The position numbers and the translations under genes are program-made. Source: UBA10427 sp003500135 (GTDB taxonomy: Bacteria > Bacteroidota > Bacteroidia > Cytophagales > Cyclobacteriaceae). From it: a stretch of DNA of 25,755 nt. Below the pieces are notes generated by a model, which had not been told where the DNA came from, did not search any database, and saw nothing but the letters and a program-made list of their open reading frames with translations. Where the stretch lies: assembly GCA_963966275.1 (NCBI GenBank), contig CAWZYQ010000043.1, forward strand, positions 1 through 25,755, written 5' to 3'. The stretch's first letter is position 1. Each line of letters opens with the position of its first letter. This document shows, in pieces, positions 1 through 7,851 of this stretch.

Positions 1-1
1 G

Positions 2-577
2 ATCAACATGAAATTGCAAGACAAGCTGTTTCCAGGTAAAATTGAAATTAAAAACATTAAAACAGTAAAAATCATTTTCCCGATTGTGCTTTCATTAGTG
101 ATTGGGCTAATAGTTCCCTCTGCCTTACCACTGGCAGGAATGCTTTTATTTGGAAATCTGATAAAAGAAATTGGAACCAGCACAGAAAGATTATCCAAAG
201 CAGCTTCAGGGCCGATTATGAATACTGCTACAATTTTTCTTGGATTAAGTGTCGGGGCCACTATGACCGCTTCAGAATTTTTACAATGGGAGATTATTGG
301 AATTATCGTCGGTGGTTTTTTGGCATTCGGGATCTCAATCGGAGGTGGGATTTTTGCTGTGAAGGGCTATAATTTTTTTAACAAAAAGAAAATTAATCCA
401 CTTATTGGAGCAACAGGGTTAAGCGCAGTACCCATGGCCTCCAGAGTAGCCAATGAAATAGCCTTAAAACACGATCCGCAAAATCATCTGTTGCAATACG
501 CTATGGCCAGCAATATATCAGGTGTAATCGGCTCGGCAGTAGCTGCGGGCGTCCTGATCAGTTTTCTGGCAGGTTAA
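2..577 (+). CDS. Na+-translocating decarboxylase beta subunit (OadB/GcdB family), 3' part
   Basis: Membrane subunit of a biotin-dependent decarboxylase (oxaloacetate, glutaconyl-CoA or methylmalonyl-CoA type) that exports Na+ using decarboxylation energy. The frame is open to the left edge, so the gene is cut by the window; about 190 C-terminal residues are visible, against roughly 380-430 for the family. Numbering from the first visible Met (base 8), several hydrophobic segments are seen. The conserved block NPLIGATGLSAVPMASRV begins at residue 130. Its N130, G134, S139 and R146 have exactly the spacing of N373, G377, S382 and R389, the functional residues of Klebsiella OadB. Which acid is decarboxylated cannot be told, because the alpha and gamma subunits lie outside the window. 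The stop is followed by a 319-bp gap and then the stress protein/ATPase run. Confidence 0.9.
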   Translation: MNMKLQDKLFPGKIEIKNIKTVKIIFPIVLSLVIGLIVPSALPLAGMLLFGNLIKEIGTSTERLSKAASGPIMNTATIFLGLSVGATMTASEFLQWEIIGIIVGGFLAFGISIGGGIFAVKGYNFFNKKKINPLIGATGLSAVPMASRVANEIALKHDPQNHLLQYAMASNISGVIGSAVAAGVLISFLAG

Positions 578-896
578 CCTCTGAATTTATTCAACAAAAT
601 GGCCTTCAGGCCTTTCAAATGGTTTTTTTGGAGTTCTTACATTTGTTAATTACAGGTAACAAAAGGGGTGTTTTTTCCGTTATTATATGTAGATAAATAC
701 ATCTATTTCAGATGGTTTTATCTTAAAGCTTTTGGTAACGTTTTAACGTTTTTTTGTGTGGATTAGACATACAATTCACATTTCACCTGAACCGAGATAT
801 AATTTAAAATCCAGAATCATGGAGCAATGTGTTTTTAAAATTATTGAGCACAACAGGTCACCATAGTACAACTTTAACTTAACAATACTGAACACT
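578..896. other. 319-bp intergenic region upstream of the stress protein/ATPase run
   Basis: No convincing gene is present. Near the left end is a small GGCC-TTCA-GGCC hairpin (601-612) followed by a seven-T tract at 622-628, which may weakly terminate the decarboxylase transcript. At 737-750 two AACGTT palindromes are separated by TT, an operator-like arrangement. The sequence TATAAT occurs at 798-803, but no partner -35 or -33 element is clear. A 15-codon ATG reading frame (819-866) exists but has no supporting feature. The promoter of the downstream run presumably lies here; I could not place it with confidence. Confidence 0.5.
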
Positions 897-1760
897 ATGA
901 AAAAGATTCAAAACATCCTTATTCCAATTGAATTCAGTCATAATAGTGAAAATGCAATTCAATTGGCCCTGCGCATAGCGAAACCATACAAAGCAAAAAT
1001 CACCTTCCTTCATGTTTATCACAGGCCTCTTTTGCACAGGTCGTTTGAAAAAATTCCCGATAGCAAGCGTTTGGGAAGGTACGAAAGGCTTAAACTTCGG
1101 CAACTCGAAAGAAAATTTATAAACCAATTCAGGGAACTTTACAACCAACATCCCGAACTTAACGAATTGAACGTCAGGTTCGAAAATGTAAGAGGCACGG
1201 TGTATGATCAAATAATGAAATACAGCCGTAAACCATCGGTAAACTTAATCATCATGGGTACAAGCGGCCTGAAGAAAGAGCACGGGCGCGACTACACCCT
1301 TGCCTCCAGAGTGAGTATGAATGCCGATGTGCCGGTATTAATTGTGCCAAATGATATGGAAGAAGTGGAATTGCCGGATAAGATTGCATTTACCTACGAT
1401 TTTGAGCCCATTGAAAACCTTACCTTGTTGGACAATGTAAAATTGGTTGCCGAGGCTCTGAATACTGAAATCCATATCATTGGTTTAAAAAGCCATCGTA
1501 AGGAATTGACGATTTCGGAGAAAAGAAAATTGCAGGACCTGAAGAAGCAATTTGAAGGTTATCCGGTTCAAATTCATGCAATCAATAGAAACCTGCTTAA
1601 ATCAGGATTGACCTATTACCTGTTAAACCAGGGAATATCGCTGGTTGCGGTAATACATCGCTCAAGAAATTTCTTAAGGAGAATTTTCCATAAAAGTCTG
1701 ACAAAAAGAATGGCCCTGCATGCAAGGGTACCTATTTTGTCAATGAATTTGAAAAGCTGA
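897..1760 (+). CDS. Universal stress protein, two UspA domains
   Basis: Cytoplasmic UspA-family protein of 287 aa, twice the size of a single Usp domain. The N-terminal domain (about residues 1-150) opens with the typical beta strand KIQNILIPIEFSHNSENAI and closes with IIMGTSG and a VPVLIVP strand. The second half (about 155-287) is a divergent Usp domain, ending with MALHARVPILSMN. The nucleotide motif G-2x-G-9x-G(S/T) is only partly kept in domain 1 (GTSG is present, the distal GS is not), so ATP binding is uncertain. The ATG at 897 is the natural start. Only 14 bp separate it from the next Usp gene, so the two are probably cotranscribed, possibly with the ATPase genes. Its role is likely stress or energy sensing; the specific function is unknown. 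Confidence 0.88.
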   Translation: MKKIQNILIPIEFSHNSENAIQLALRIAKPYKAKITFLHVYHRPLLHRSFEKIPDSKRLGRYERLKLRQLERKFINQFRELYNQHPELNELNVRFENVRGTVYDQIMKYSRKPSVNLIIMGTSGLKKEHGRDYTLASRVSMNADVPVLIVPNDMEEVELPDKIAFTYDFEPIENLTLLDNVKLVAEALNTEIHIIGLKSHRKELTISEKRKLQDLKKQFEGYPVQIHAINRNLLKSGLTYYLLNQGISLVAVIHRSRNFLRRIFHKSLTKRMALHARVPILSMNLKS

Positions 1761-1774
1761 TAAATAATAGCAGT

Positions 1775-2695
1775 ATGGCACTTTACAAAAGATTAATGGT
1801 TGGACTCGACCTAACTGCAATGGACGAAGTATTGTTGCGGTTCATGTGTCAGTTCATGAAATTCAATCCCCGAATCGAAGACATCTATTTTTTGCATGTG
1901 CAAAAAGATTTGGAAAAATTTGGTGCCGACAATAATGGCAGCACGGACAAACCTATTGATGAACTGCTCACCGAGCGGATGAAGAAAGAGGTAAGGGATA
2001 GTGCTGCCATTAATAATATCAATGTACACTTCGAGGTGCATGAAGGAGATCCACTCAAAAAATTGCTGCATTGGGCCGACATCAAACACGTTGATTTAAT
2101 GATTGCTGGCAAAAAACAGCATGAACACGGAAAGGGCATAGTGATGGAGAAAATGGCTCAAAAAAGTAAATGCTCAATACTTTTTGTGCCACAATCCTAC
2201 AAAGGGAGTATAAAAAAAGTACTGATTCCTGTAGATTTTAGCGAAAATACGGAACATGTCTTTCGTCGTGCTTGTTCTATGTCTAAATTTCTGCCCAATA
2301 CAACTTTTATCTGCCAACACGTGGTCGAGGTTCCTTTCGGACACTCGAAAGTAGGCAAGAGCAGGGAAGAAATGGCTGAAATTATGATAGGGCATGCCCA
2401 AAAAAGATGGGAATATTTTAAAACCCATCATGATTTAGGATGCATGAGGGCTGAACCGGCTTTTACGATATGTGAACATAATAATGTAGCTAAAACTATT
2501 TTTAATTATGCCGAAAAAGAAGATATCGACATGATCGTTATCGGTAGTAAAGAGCAAACAGCAGTAGCTCATTTTATTTTAGGTAGTGTTGCTGAAAAAG
2601 TTATTTCCTATGATCATAATATTTTATTACTTTTAGTGAAACAACATGTGAAAGAAGAAGTGTACGACTTTTTCAAAGCCATGAAAAAAATATAA
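1775..2695 (+). CDS. Universal stress protein, two UspA domains (second copy)
   Basis: A 306-aa tandem UspA protein. Domain 1 (about 1-143) begins YKRLMVGLDLTAMDE and ends CSILFVPQS. Domain 2 (about 146-290) begins IKKVLIPVDFSENTEHVF and ends with a strand around NILLLLV. The phosphate-loop region reads GSKEQTAVAHFILGS. This matches the ATP-binding pattern G-2x-G-9x-G(S) except that Glu replaces the second Gly, so nucleotide binding is possible but altered. The protein diverges strongly from its neighbour, which suggests an old duplication. It lies 18 bp upstream of the ATPase subunit E gene with no terminator between them, hence a likely shared transcript. A regulatory link to the ATPase is inference. 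Confidence 0.88.
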   Translation: MALYKRLMVGLDLTAMDEVLLRFMCQFMKFNPRIEDIYFLHVQKDLEKFGADNNGSTDKPIDELLTERMKKEVRDSAAINNINVHFEVHEGDPLKKLLHWADIKHVDLMIAGKKQHEHGKGIVMEKMAQKSKCSILFVPQSYKGSIKKVLIPVDFSENTEHVFRRACSMSKFLPNTTFICQHVVEVPFGHSKVGKSREEMAEIMIGHAQKRWEYFKTHHDLGCMRAEPAFTICEHNNVAKTIFNYAEKEDIDMIVIGSKEQTAVAHFILGSVAEKVISYDHNILLLLVKQHVKEEVYDFFKAMKKI

Positions 2696-2713
2696 TCCAA
2701 AATTCAATCGCAC

Positions 2714-3304
2714 ATGATACAAAACCTTGATGCCCTGGCAGAAAAAATATACCAGGAAGGTGTTGAGAAAGCAGAAAATAAAGCGGTAGAAATAACCGAA
2801 GACGCCGAAAAGAAGGCAGAAGAAATTGTTCAAAAAGCCAAACAGGACGCTAAAGCCATAAAAGAAAAGGCTGAAAAAGAGGCTGATGCTGTACATCAGA
2901 ATGCTCTTGCCGACATAAAATTGGCAGGGCAACAGGCCTTGAGCAGTTTAAAACAAGAAATTAAAAAAGCCATTAGCGCGCAGGTGCTGGAAGCTCCTGT
3001 AAAAAAAGCATTTGACGATCCGGAATTTGTTAAAAAATTAATTTTGGAAGTGAGTCAAAAGATGTCGGAAAACAACGACATCAAAGTGGTATTGCCGGAA
3101 GGCACCGATAGCGCATTTAAAAGCAGCCTTTCACAAAAACTTCCCAAAACCAGCCTTACATTCGACGGAAGGTTAAAATCGGGCTTTCGAATAGAACTCA
3201 CAAAAGAAGGATATGCCTTATCTTTTTCGGAGGGCGATTTTGTGGAATTTTTAAAACCTTTTGTCAATAAAAAAACTGAAGAGCTGCTTTTTAACAATAA
3301 GTGA
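2714..3304 (+). CDS. ntpE: V/A-type ATPase subunit E (peripheral stalk)
   Basis: Peripheral stalk subunit connecting the catalytic head to the membrane part of the V/A-type ATPase. The 196-aa protein has a long Ala/Glu/Lys-rich amphipathic helix (about residues 10-95) typical of the E-subunit coiled coil, then a C-terminal globular domain with DGRLKSGFRIEL, the usual (G/S)GF element near the head contact. It is the first ATPase gene of the operon. Its TGA stop overlaps the ATG of the next gene as TGATG (3302-3306), which points to coupled translation. No separate G/H stalk partner gene is visible in the operon. Identification rests on composition, the C-terminal motif and position. Confidence 0.85.
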   Translation: MIQNLDALAEKIYQEGVEKAENKAVEITEDAEKKAEEIVQKAKQDAKAIKEKAEKEADAVHQNALADIKLAGQQALSSLKQEIKKAISAQVLEAPVKKAFDDPEFVKKLILEVSQKMSENNDIKVVLPEGTDSAFKSSLSQKLPKTSLTFDGRLKSGFRIELTKEGYALSFSEGDFVEFLKPFVNKKTEELLFNNK

Positions 3305-4137
3305 TGAAATACTACTACCTCATCGCATCATTGCCCAATCTTAACCCTGATAAACCACCTCGAAATCTTGATTTCAAGAAGTGGCACAACTTCATTCTGC
3401 GTAACCTTGCAGAAAGTGACAGGCATATACTGGAATTGCTCACCGTACCGGAGCGAGTTAAAAAACTCGTTCAGATACTTCATGAAAAACGGAAGGAACC
3501 ACAGGTTTATCCTTTAGTTATCGAAGTGCCGGATCTCCCGGTTGAATTTAAAAAAACAAATGATCTGATAACCCTTCTGCCTCCGTTTCTGAGTGACTGG
3601 CTGACGGAAAACGATTATTGGCTTGAGGAAAAACCAATATCAGACCTGGAACGTCAACTATTTTCTTTGTTTTATCATGAAATCAGTAATAGCGATAATG
3701 ATTTCATCAAATCATATTTCAGGTTCCTGCAGGATTTAAAAAATATTATTGCCGCCATTAATGCAAGAACCTATGATCTTCCGATAAAAAACCAACTGAT
3801 CGGCGAGAGCGATATTAATTCCAGCCTTACCCGAAGTCAGACACCCGATTTCGGGCTGGGAGAACAATATCCTTTTATCGAACAGTTGCAGCAATATATT
3901 GATAAATCTTCTTTATACGACCTTGAAAAGTACGTTGACCGGCTGAAATGGAACCGATTAGAAGAATTAACCTCTCTTGATTTCTTCGAAAACAGTAATG
4001 TATTTGCATACTATCTGCAATTGAAAATTTCATGGCGGTGGCTATTACTTGACCAACAGGAAGCAGAAAAAGGTCAGATTGAGCATCTGTTGTCAGATGC
4101 GATGAACAAATGGAGTATTAAAACATTAAATGAATAA
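3304..4137 (+). CDS. DUF2764 protein of the V-type ATPase operon (possible subunit C counterpart)
   Basis: A 277-aa soluble, mainly helical protein starting MKYYYLIASLPNL, the hallmark of DUF2764. This family is found between the E and A subunit genes in Bacteroidetes, Chlamydiae and some spirochaetes. A GTG three bases upstream (3301) is in frame, but the ATG at 3304 gives the family N-terminus and the TGATG overlap with ntpE, so I chose it. In fuller operons the slot between E and A holds subunits C and F. None is present here, and this protein's size and helical make-up suit a diverged C (the socket between central rotor and proteolipid ring). That role is inference. No membrane segment or signal peptide is visible. 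Confidence 0.82.
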   Translation: MKYYYLIASLPNLNPDKPPRNLDFKKWHNFILRNLAESDRHILELLTVPERVKKLVQILHEKRKEPQVYPLVIEVPDLPVEFKKTNDLITLLPPFLSDWLTENDYWLEEKPISDLERQLFSLFYHEISNSDNDFIKSYFRFLQDLKNIIAAINARTYDLPIKNQLIGESDINSSLTRSQTPDFGLGEQYPFIEQLQQYIDKSSLYDLEKYVDRLKWNRLEELTSLDFFENSNVFAYYLQLKISWRWLLLDQQEAEKGQIEHLLSDAMNKWSIKTLNE

Positions 4138-4159
4138 TAAGCAATAAACCAACGCATAT

Positions 4160-5911
4160 ATGACGAAAGGAATTGTCACCTCTATTGTATCCAACCTGCT
4201 TACCATTCGTGTAGACGGACCGGTTGTTCAAAATGAGATTTGCTATGTAGTGCATGGCGAAGAAAAGTTGATGTCAGAAGTGATCAGGGTGAATGGTGAT
4301 ACTACATATGCTCAGGTATACGAGTCAACCAGAGGATTACAAGTAGGAAATGAGGTTGAGTTTACCAGCGAAATGTTGGAAGTAACACTCGGCCCGGGGT
4401 TATTGTCTAAAAACTATGATGGTTTGCAAAATGACCTCGATGCGCTATCAGGTACTTTTTTAAAGCGTGGCGAATATGCCAATCCGCTCGATGATGGTAA
4501 AAAATTTGATTTCAAGCCACTCGTTTCAGTGGGCGATCATGTGACAGGTTCTGACTGGCTGGGCAATGTGACAGAAAACTGGATCGAACACAAAATTATG
4601 GTGCCATTTAAAATGAGGAGCGCCTATGAAATTACCTGGATAGCAGAGGCAGGTGATTACACAGTAGAAGAAGTAATAGCTAAAGTCAAGGATAAAAATG
4701 GCGAAGAAATACCATTGACCATGACGCAGAAATGGCCCATTAAACTCGCTCTTGATGTTTACAAAAGAAAACCACGCCCTGACAGGTTGTTGCAAACCGG
4801 GGTGCGCGCTATCGATACTTTCAATCCAATGACCGAAGGTGGCACCGGTTTTATCCCCGGTCCTTTTGGTGCTGGAAAAACGGTGCTGCAGCACGCACTA
4901 GCCAAAAATGCAGATGCCGATTTGATCATCATGACGGCATGCGGTGAACGTGCCAATGAGGTAGTTGAGATTTTCACTGAGTTTCCGGAATTAGAAGATC
5001 CGAGAACGGGCCGCAAACTCCAGGAACGAACTACTATTGTTTGTAATACTTCAAACATGCCGGTTGCAGCCAGGGAAGCCTCCGTATACGTAGGGATGAC
5101 CATAGCTGAATATTACAGAAATATGGGTCTCAAAGTGCTTCTTCTGGCCGACTCAACTTCACGGTGGGCACAAGCGCTCAGGGAAATGTCTAACCGCCTG
5201 GAAGAATTACCCGGGCCCGATGCCTACCCCATGGACCTTTCTGCTATTATCGCCAACTTTTATTCCCGTGCCGGATATGTCGAATTGCTAAATGGACATG
5301 AAGGATCGGTTACTTTTATTGGTACGGTATCTCCGGCAGGTGGTAACCTCAAAGAGCCTGTAACAGAATCAACCAGAAAGGTTGCCCGGTGCTTCTACGC
5401 CTTGGCCCAAAAAAGAGCAGACGCCAAAAGATATCCGGCTATTGAACCTTTGGATTCATATTCCAAATACCTGGAGTACCCGGAGTTTGAAAGCTGGTCG
5501 AAAGAAAACATACATGAAAACTGGGTGGAAATTGTTAACCGCGCCAAGGACTTTGTACGACAAGGCGAGGAAGCCAACGATCAGATCAACATCCTCGGTG
5601 ATGATGCGGTGCCGGTAGAATACCACGTACAATTCTGGAAAAGAGAGGTGATCGACTTTATAATATTGCAGCAGGATGCCTTCGACAAAATTGACCAGAA
5701 CTGCCCCATCGATCGTCAAAGGTATATGATGCTCAAAGTGATCAATATCTGTGATACACCATTTGAATTTGACCACTTCGAGCAGGTAAATGACTTTTTC
5801 AAAAAGGTGATCAACCTGATGAAGCAAATGAACTATGCGGAATTTGAAAGTGACGACTTTAAAAAATACGAACAGGAACTTGATGAAATGATGACTGTAA
5901 CCGAGGCATAA
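4160..5911 (+). CDS. ntpA: V/A-type ATPase catalytic subunit A
   Basis: Catalytic nucleotide-binding subunit of the rotary head. At 583 aa it has the usual family length. The N-terminal beta barrel is followed by the A-specific bulge region (about 110-185). The P-loop is GPFGAGKT at residues 234-241, and the catalytic-glutamate segment TACGERANE lies at about 259-267. Further on are DSTSRWAQALRE and PGPDAYP, and then the helical C-terminal domain. The presence of the bulge and of GPFGAGKT separates it from F1 beta subunits. It begins 22 bp after the DUF2764 gene and ends 1 bp before ntpB. No key residue is missing, so it should be active. Direction (hydrolysis or synthesis) cannot be read from the sequence. 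Confidence 0.97.
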   Translation: MTKGIVTSIVSNLLTIRVDGPVVQNEICYVVHGEEKLMSEVIRVNGDTTYAQVYESTRGLQVGNEVEFTSEMLEVTLGPGLLSKNYDGLQNDLDALSGTFLKRGEYANPLDDGKKFDFKPLVSVGDHVTGSDWLGNVTENWIEHKIMVPFKMRSAYEITWIAEAGDYTVEEVIAKVKDKNGEEIPLTMTQKWPIKLALDVYKRKPRPDRLLQTGVRAIDTFNPMTEGGTGFIPGPFGAGKTVLQHALAKNADADLIIMTACGERANEVVEIFTEFPELEDPRTGRKLQERTTIVCNTSNMPVAAREASVYVGMTIAEYYRNMGLKVLLLADSTSRWAQALREMSNRLEELPGPDAYPMDLSAIIANFYSRAGYVELLNGHEGSVTFIGTVSPAGGNLKEPVTESTRKVARCFYALAQKRADAKRYPAIEPLDSYSKYLEYPEFESWSKENIHENWVEIVNRAKDFVRQGEEANDQINILGDDAVPVEYHVQFWKREVIDFIILQQDAFDKIDQNCPIDRQRYMMLKVINICDTPFEFDHFEQVNDFFKKVINLMKQMNYAEFESDDFKKYEQELDEMMTVTEA

Positions 5912-5912
5912 T

Positions 5913-7247
5913 ATGGCAACAAAAGCGTTTCAAAAAATATACACAAAACTAAGTAACATAACGAAAGCCACTTGTTCACTCAAGGCTTCAGGAATCGGGT
6001 ATGAAGAAATGGCACTGGTGGATGGCCGTGAAGCCCAGGTGGTGAAAGTAGTAGGTGATGAAGTTACTTTACAAATCTTTCAGGGAACTGAAGGGGTGGC
6101 TACCAATGCAGAAGTAGTTTTTCTAGGCAAACCCCCTACACTTAAAGTCGGCCCTGAATTGGCAGGCCGTTTCTTTAATGCGTATGGAGAGCCGATAGAT
6201 GACGGTCCGGATATTGAAGGTGATGAAAGAGCAATTGGCGGTCCTTCGCTGAACCCAGTACGTCGTAAACAACCTACTGAGCTGATCTCGACAGGGATTG
6301 CCGGTATCGACCTGAACAACACTATTGTGACCGGGCAAAAAATCCCGTTCTTTGCCGACCCTGATCAGCCATATAATAGTGTACTTGCCGAAGTAGCACT
6401 GAGAGCAGATGCCGACAAGATTATACTAGGTGGAATGGGGATTTCCAACGATGACTACCTGTTTTTTAAGGATAGGTTTACCAATGCAGGAGCGCTTGAC
6501 AAAATTATTTCATTTGTCAACACCTTTAATAATCCATCCATTGAGCGTTTGCTTATTCCCGATATGGCTTGTACTGCAGCCGAATATTTTGCCAGCGAAC
6601 ACAATGAAAAAGTATTGGTGCTGCTTACCGATATGACGCTCTATGCCGATGCTCTGGCTATTGTGTCGAATAAAATGGATCAAATCCCTTCTAAAGATTC
6701 AATGCCGGGATCGTTGTATAGCGACCTTGCTAAGATTTACGAAAAAGCGGCTCAATTCCCTGAAGGTGGTTCAATAACGATTATTGCGGTAACTACCCTG
6801 AATGAAGGGGATATTACCCACGCTATCCCGGATAATACGGGTTACATCACAGAGGGGCAATTGTTCCTACGACGCGATACAGATATCGGTAAAGTGATTG
6901 TCGACCCGTTCCGTAGTTTATCCAGGTTAAAGCAAAATGTTCAGGGTAAAAAAACGAGGGAAGACCATCCTCAGGTAATGAACGCAGGTATCCGTCTTTT
7001 TGCCGATGCCATGAATGCACGTACCAAACGAGAAAATGGATTCGACCTTACCGAATACGACGAAAGATGCCTTGATTATGCACTGGAATACTCAGAAAAA
7101 CTACTGGCAATCGATGTCAATATTAAAATTGATGAGATGCTCGATACTGCCTGGATGTTATTTGCAAAATATTTTCAAAGGCACGAAATCGGAATAAAAG
7201 ATGAAATCGTGTCCAAGTATTGGAAAGAAGTGAAAAAATCGGATTGA
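5913..7247 (+). CDS. ntpB: V/A-type ATPase regulatory subunit B
   Basis: Non-catalytic partner of subunit A in the hexameric head, 444 aa. It has the beta-barrel N-terminus, then GQKIPFFADPDQPYN (about 141-155) where catalytic subunits have a P-loop. The absence of GxxxxGKT is normal for B. The SLSRL segment at 335-339, with R338, corresponds to the region supplying an arginine to the A-subunit site. The C-terminal helical domain is complete. The gene starts one base after ntpA stops and is followed four bases later by ntpD, so translation of all three is likely coupled. The sequence is rather diverged from the Thermus and Enterococcus forms, as is usual for the Bacteroidetes/Chlamydiae branch. 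Confidence 0.96.
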   Translation: MATKAFQKIYTKLSNITKATCSLKASGIGYEEMALVDGREAQVVKVVGDEVTLQIFQGTEGVATNAEVVFLGKPPTLKVGPELAGRFFNAYGEPIDDGPDIEGDERAIGGPSLNPVRRKQPTELISTGIAGIDLNNTIVTGQKIPFFADPDQPYNSVLAEVALRADADKIILGGMGISNDDYLFFKDRFTNAGALDKIISFVNTFNNPSIERLLIPDMACTAAEYFASEHNEKVLVLLTDMTLYADALAIVSNKMDQIPSKDSMPGSLYSDLAKIYEKAAQFPEGGSITIIAVTTLNEGDITHAIPDNTGYITEGQLFLRRDTDIGKVIVDPFRSLSRLKQNVQGKKTREDHPQVMNAGIRLFADAMNARTKRENGFDLTEYDERCLDYALEYSEKLLAIDVNIKIDEMLDTAWMLFAKYFQRHEIGIKDEIVSKYWKEVKKSD

Positions 7248-7251
7248 TTTT

Positions 7252-7851
7252 ATGGCCCTGAAAATTCAATACAATAAAACGTTTATTCAGCAGCTTCAAA
7301 GGCAACTGAACATCAGGGAAAAGGCGCTTCCTACCCTCAAAAGCAAGGAGACTGCTCTTAGGCTTGAGGTGCGCAATATTAAACAACTGCTGGCAGAAGT
7401 AAAAGACAAAAGGGAAAAGCAGATTAAGAAAATGGCAGCTTTTGGAAGTTTGTGGCAGGAATTCGGCAATTTGATCCGAATAGCAGAAGTAAAAACGGTC
7501 ATAAGAAATATAGCAGGGGTGAAGGTGCCGGATATCGATAAAATTACATTTGAGGAATCTGATATAACTTTATTCGAACAACCGGCATGGATTCCATCCG
7601 GTAAGGATATGATGAAATCTTTATTGGAAATTGAAGTACAACTTCAACTTGTGAAGCATCAATTTGATATTCTTACCACTGCGAGAAAAAAGACCACACA
7701 GAAAGTAAACCTGTACGAAAAGGTGCAAATACCAGCGTACCGGGAGGGCATTCGGAAAATAAAGCGATACCTGGAAGACCAGGAAAATCTTTCGAAGGCC
7801 GCGCAAAAGATCATTAAAAACCGAACCAGTGTAAAGGAGGTAGCTCTATGA
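7252..7851 (+). CDS. ntpD: V/A-type ATPase central stalk subunit D
   Basis: Rotor shaft subunit, 199 aa, predicted to form two long antiparallel helices: residues about 5-60, including a Lys/Glu-rich stretch, and about 125-190. A short middle section contains the FEQPAWIPSGKDMM element. The N-terminal pattern (YNKTFIQQLQRQLNIREKALPTLKSK) resembles the start of other D subunits, where one expects R/K-x-L-L-K spacing. It lies between ntpB (4-bp gap) and ntpI, with which it overlaps by four bases (ATGA, 7848-7851). The codons near its end also contain the strong ribosome-binding site of ntpI. The companion subunit F, which normally binds D, is not encoded in the operon. Confidence 0.88.
   Translation: MALKIQYNKTFIQQLQRQLNIREKALPTLKSKETALRLEVRNIKQLLAEVKDKREKQIKKMAAFGSLWQEFGNLIRIAEVKTVIRNIAGVKVPDIDKITFEESDITLFEQPAWIPSGKDMMKSLLEIEVQLQLVKHQFDILTTARKKTTQKVNLYEKVQIPAYREGIRKIKRYLEDQENLSKAAQKIIKNRTSVKEVAL
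7833..7840 (+). promoter_or_regulatory. Strong Shine-Dalgarno site of ntpI
   Basis: AAAGGAGG ends seven bases before the ATG at 7848 and lies inside the last codons of ntpD. Most genes in this window lack a recognisable Shine-Dalgarno sequence, as is usual in Bacteroidota, so this near-perfect match stands out. Together with the ATGA overlap it fixes the ntpI start. Confidence 0.75.

Noticed and set aside
819..866. 15-codon reading frame upstream of the first stress protein
   Set aside because: Too short, with no ribosome-binding site and no recognisable leader-peptide pattern.
3301..3303. GTG as start of the DUF2764 gene
   Set aside because: The ATG at 3304 gives the conserved family start and a TGATG overlap with ntpE.
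4526..4894. 122-aa minus-strand frame inside ntpA
   Set aside because: Antisense shadow of the conserved catalytic subunit gene.
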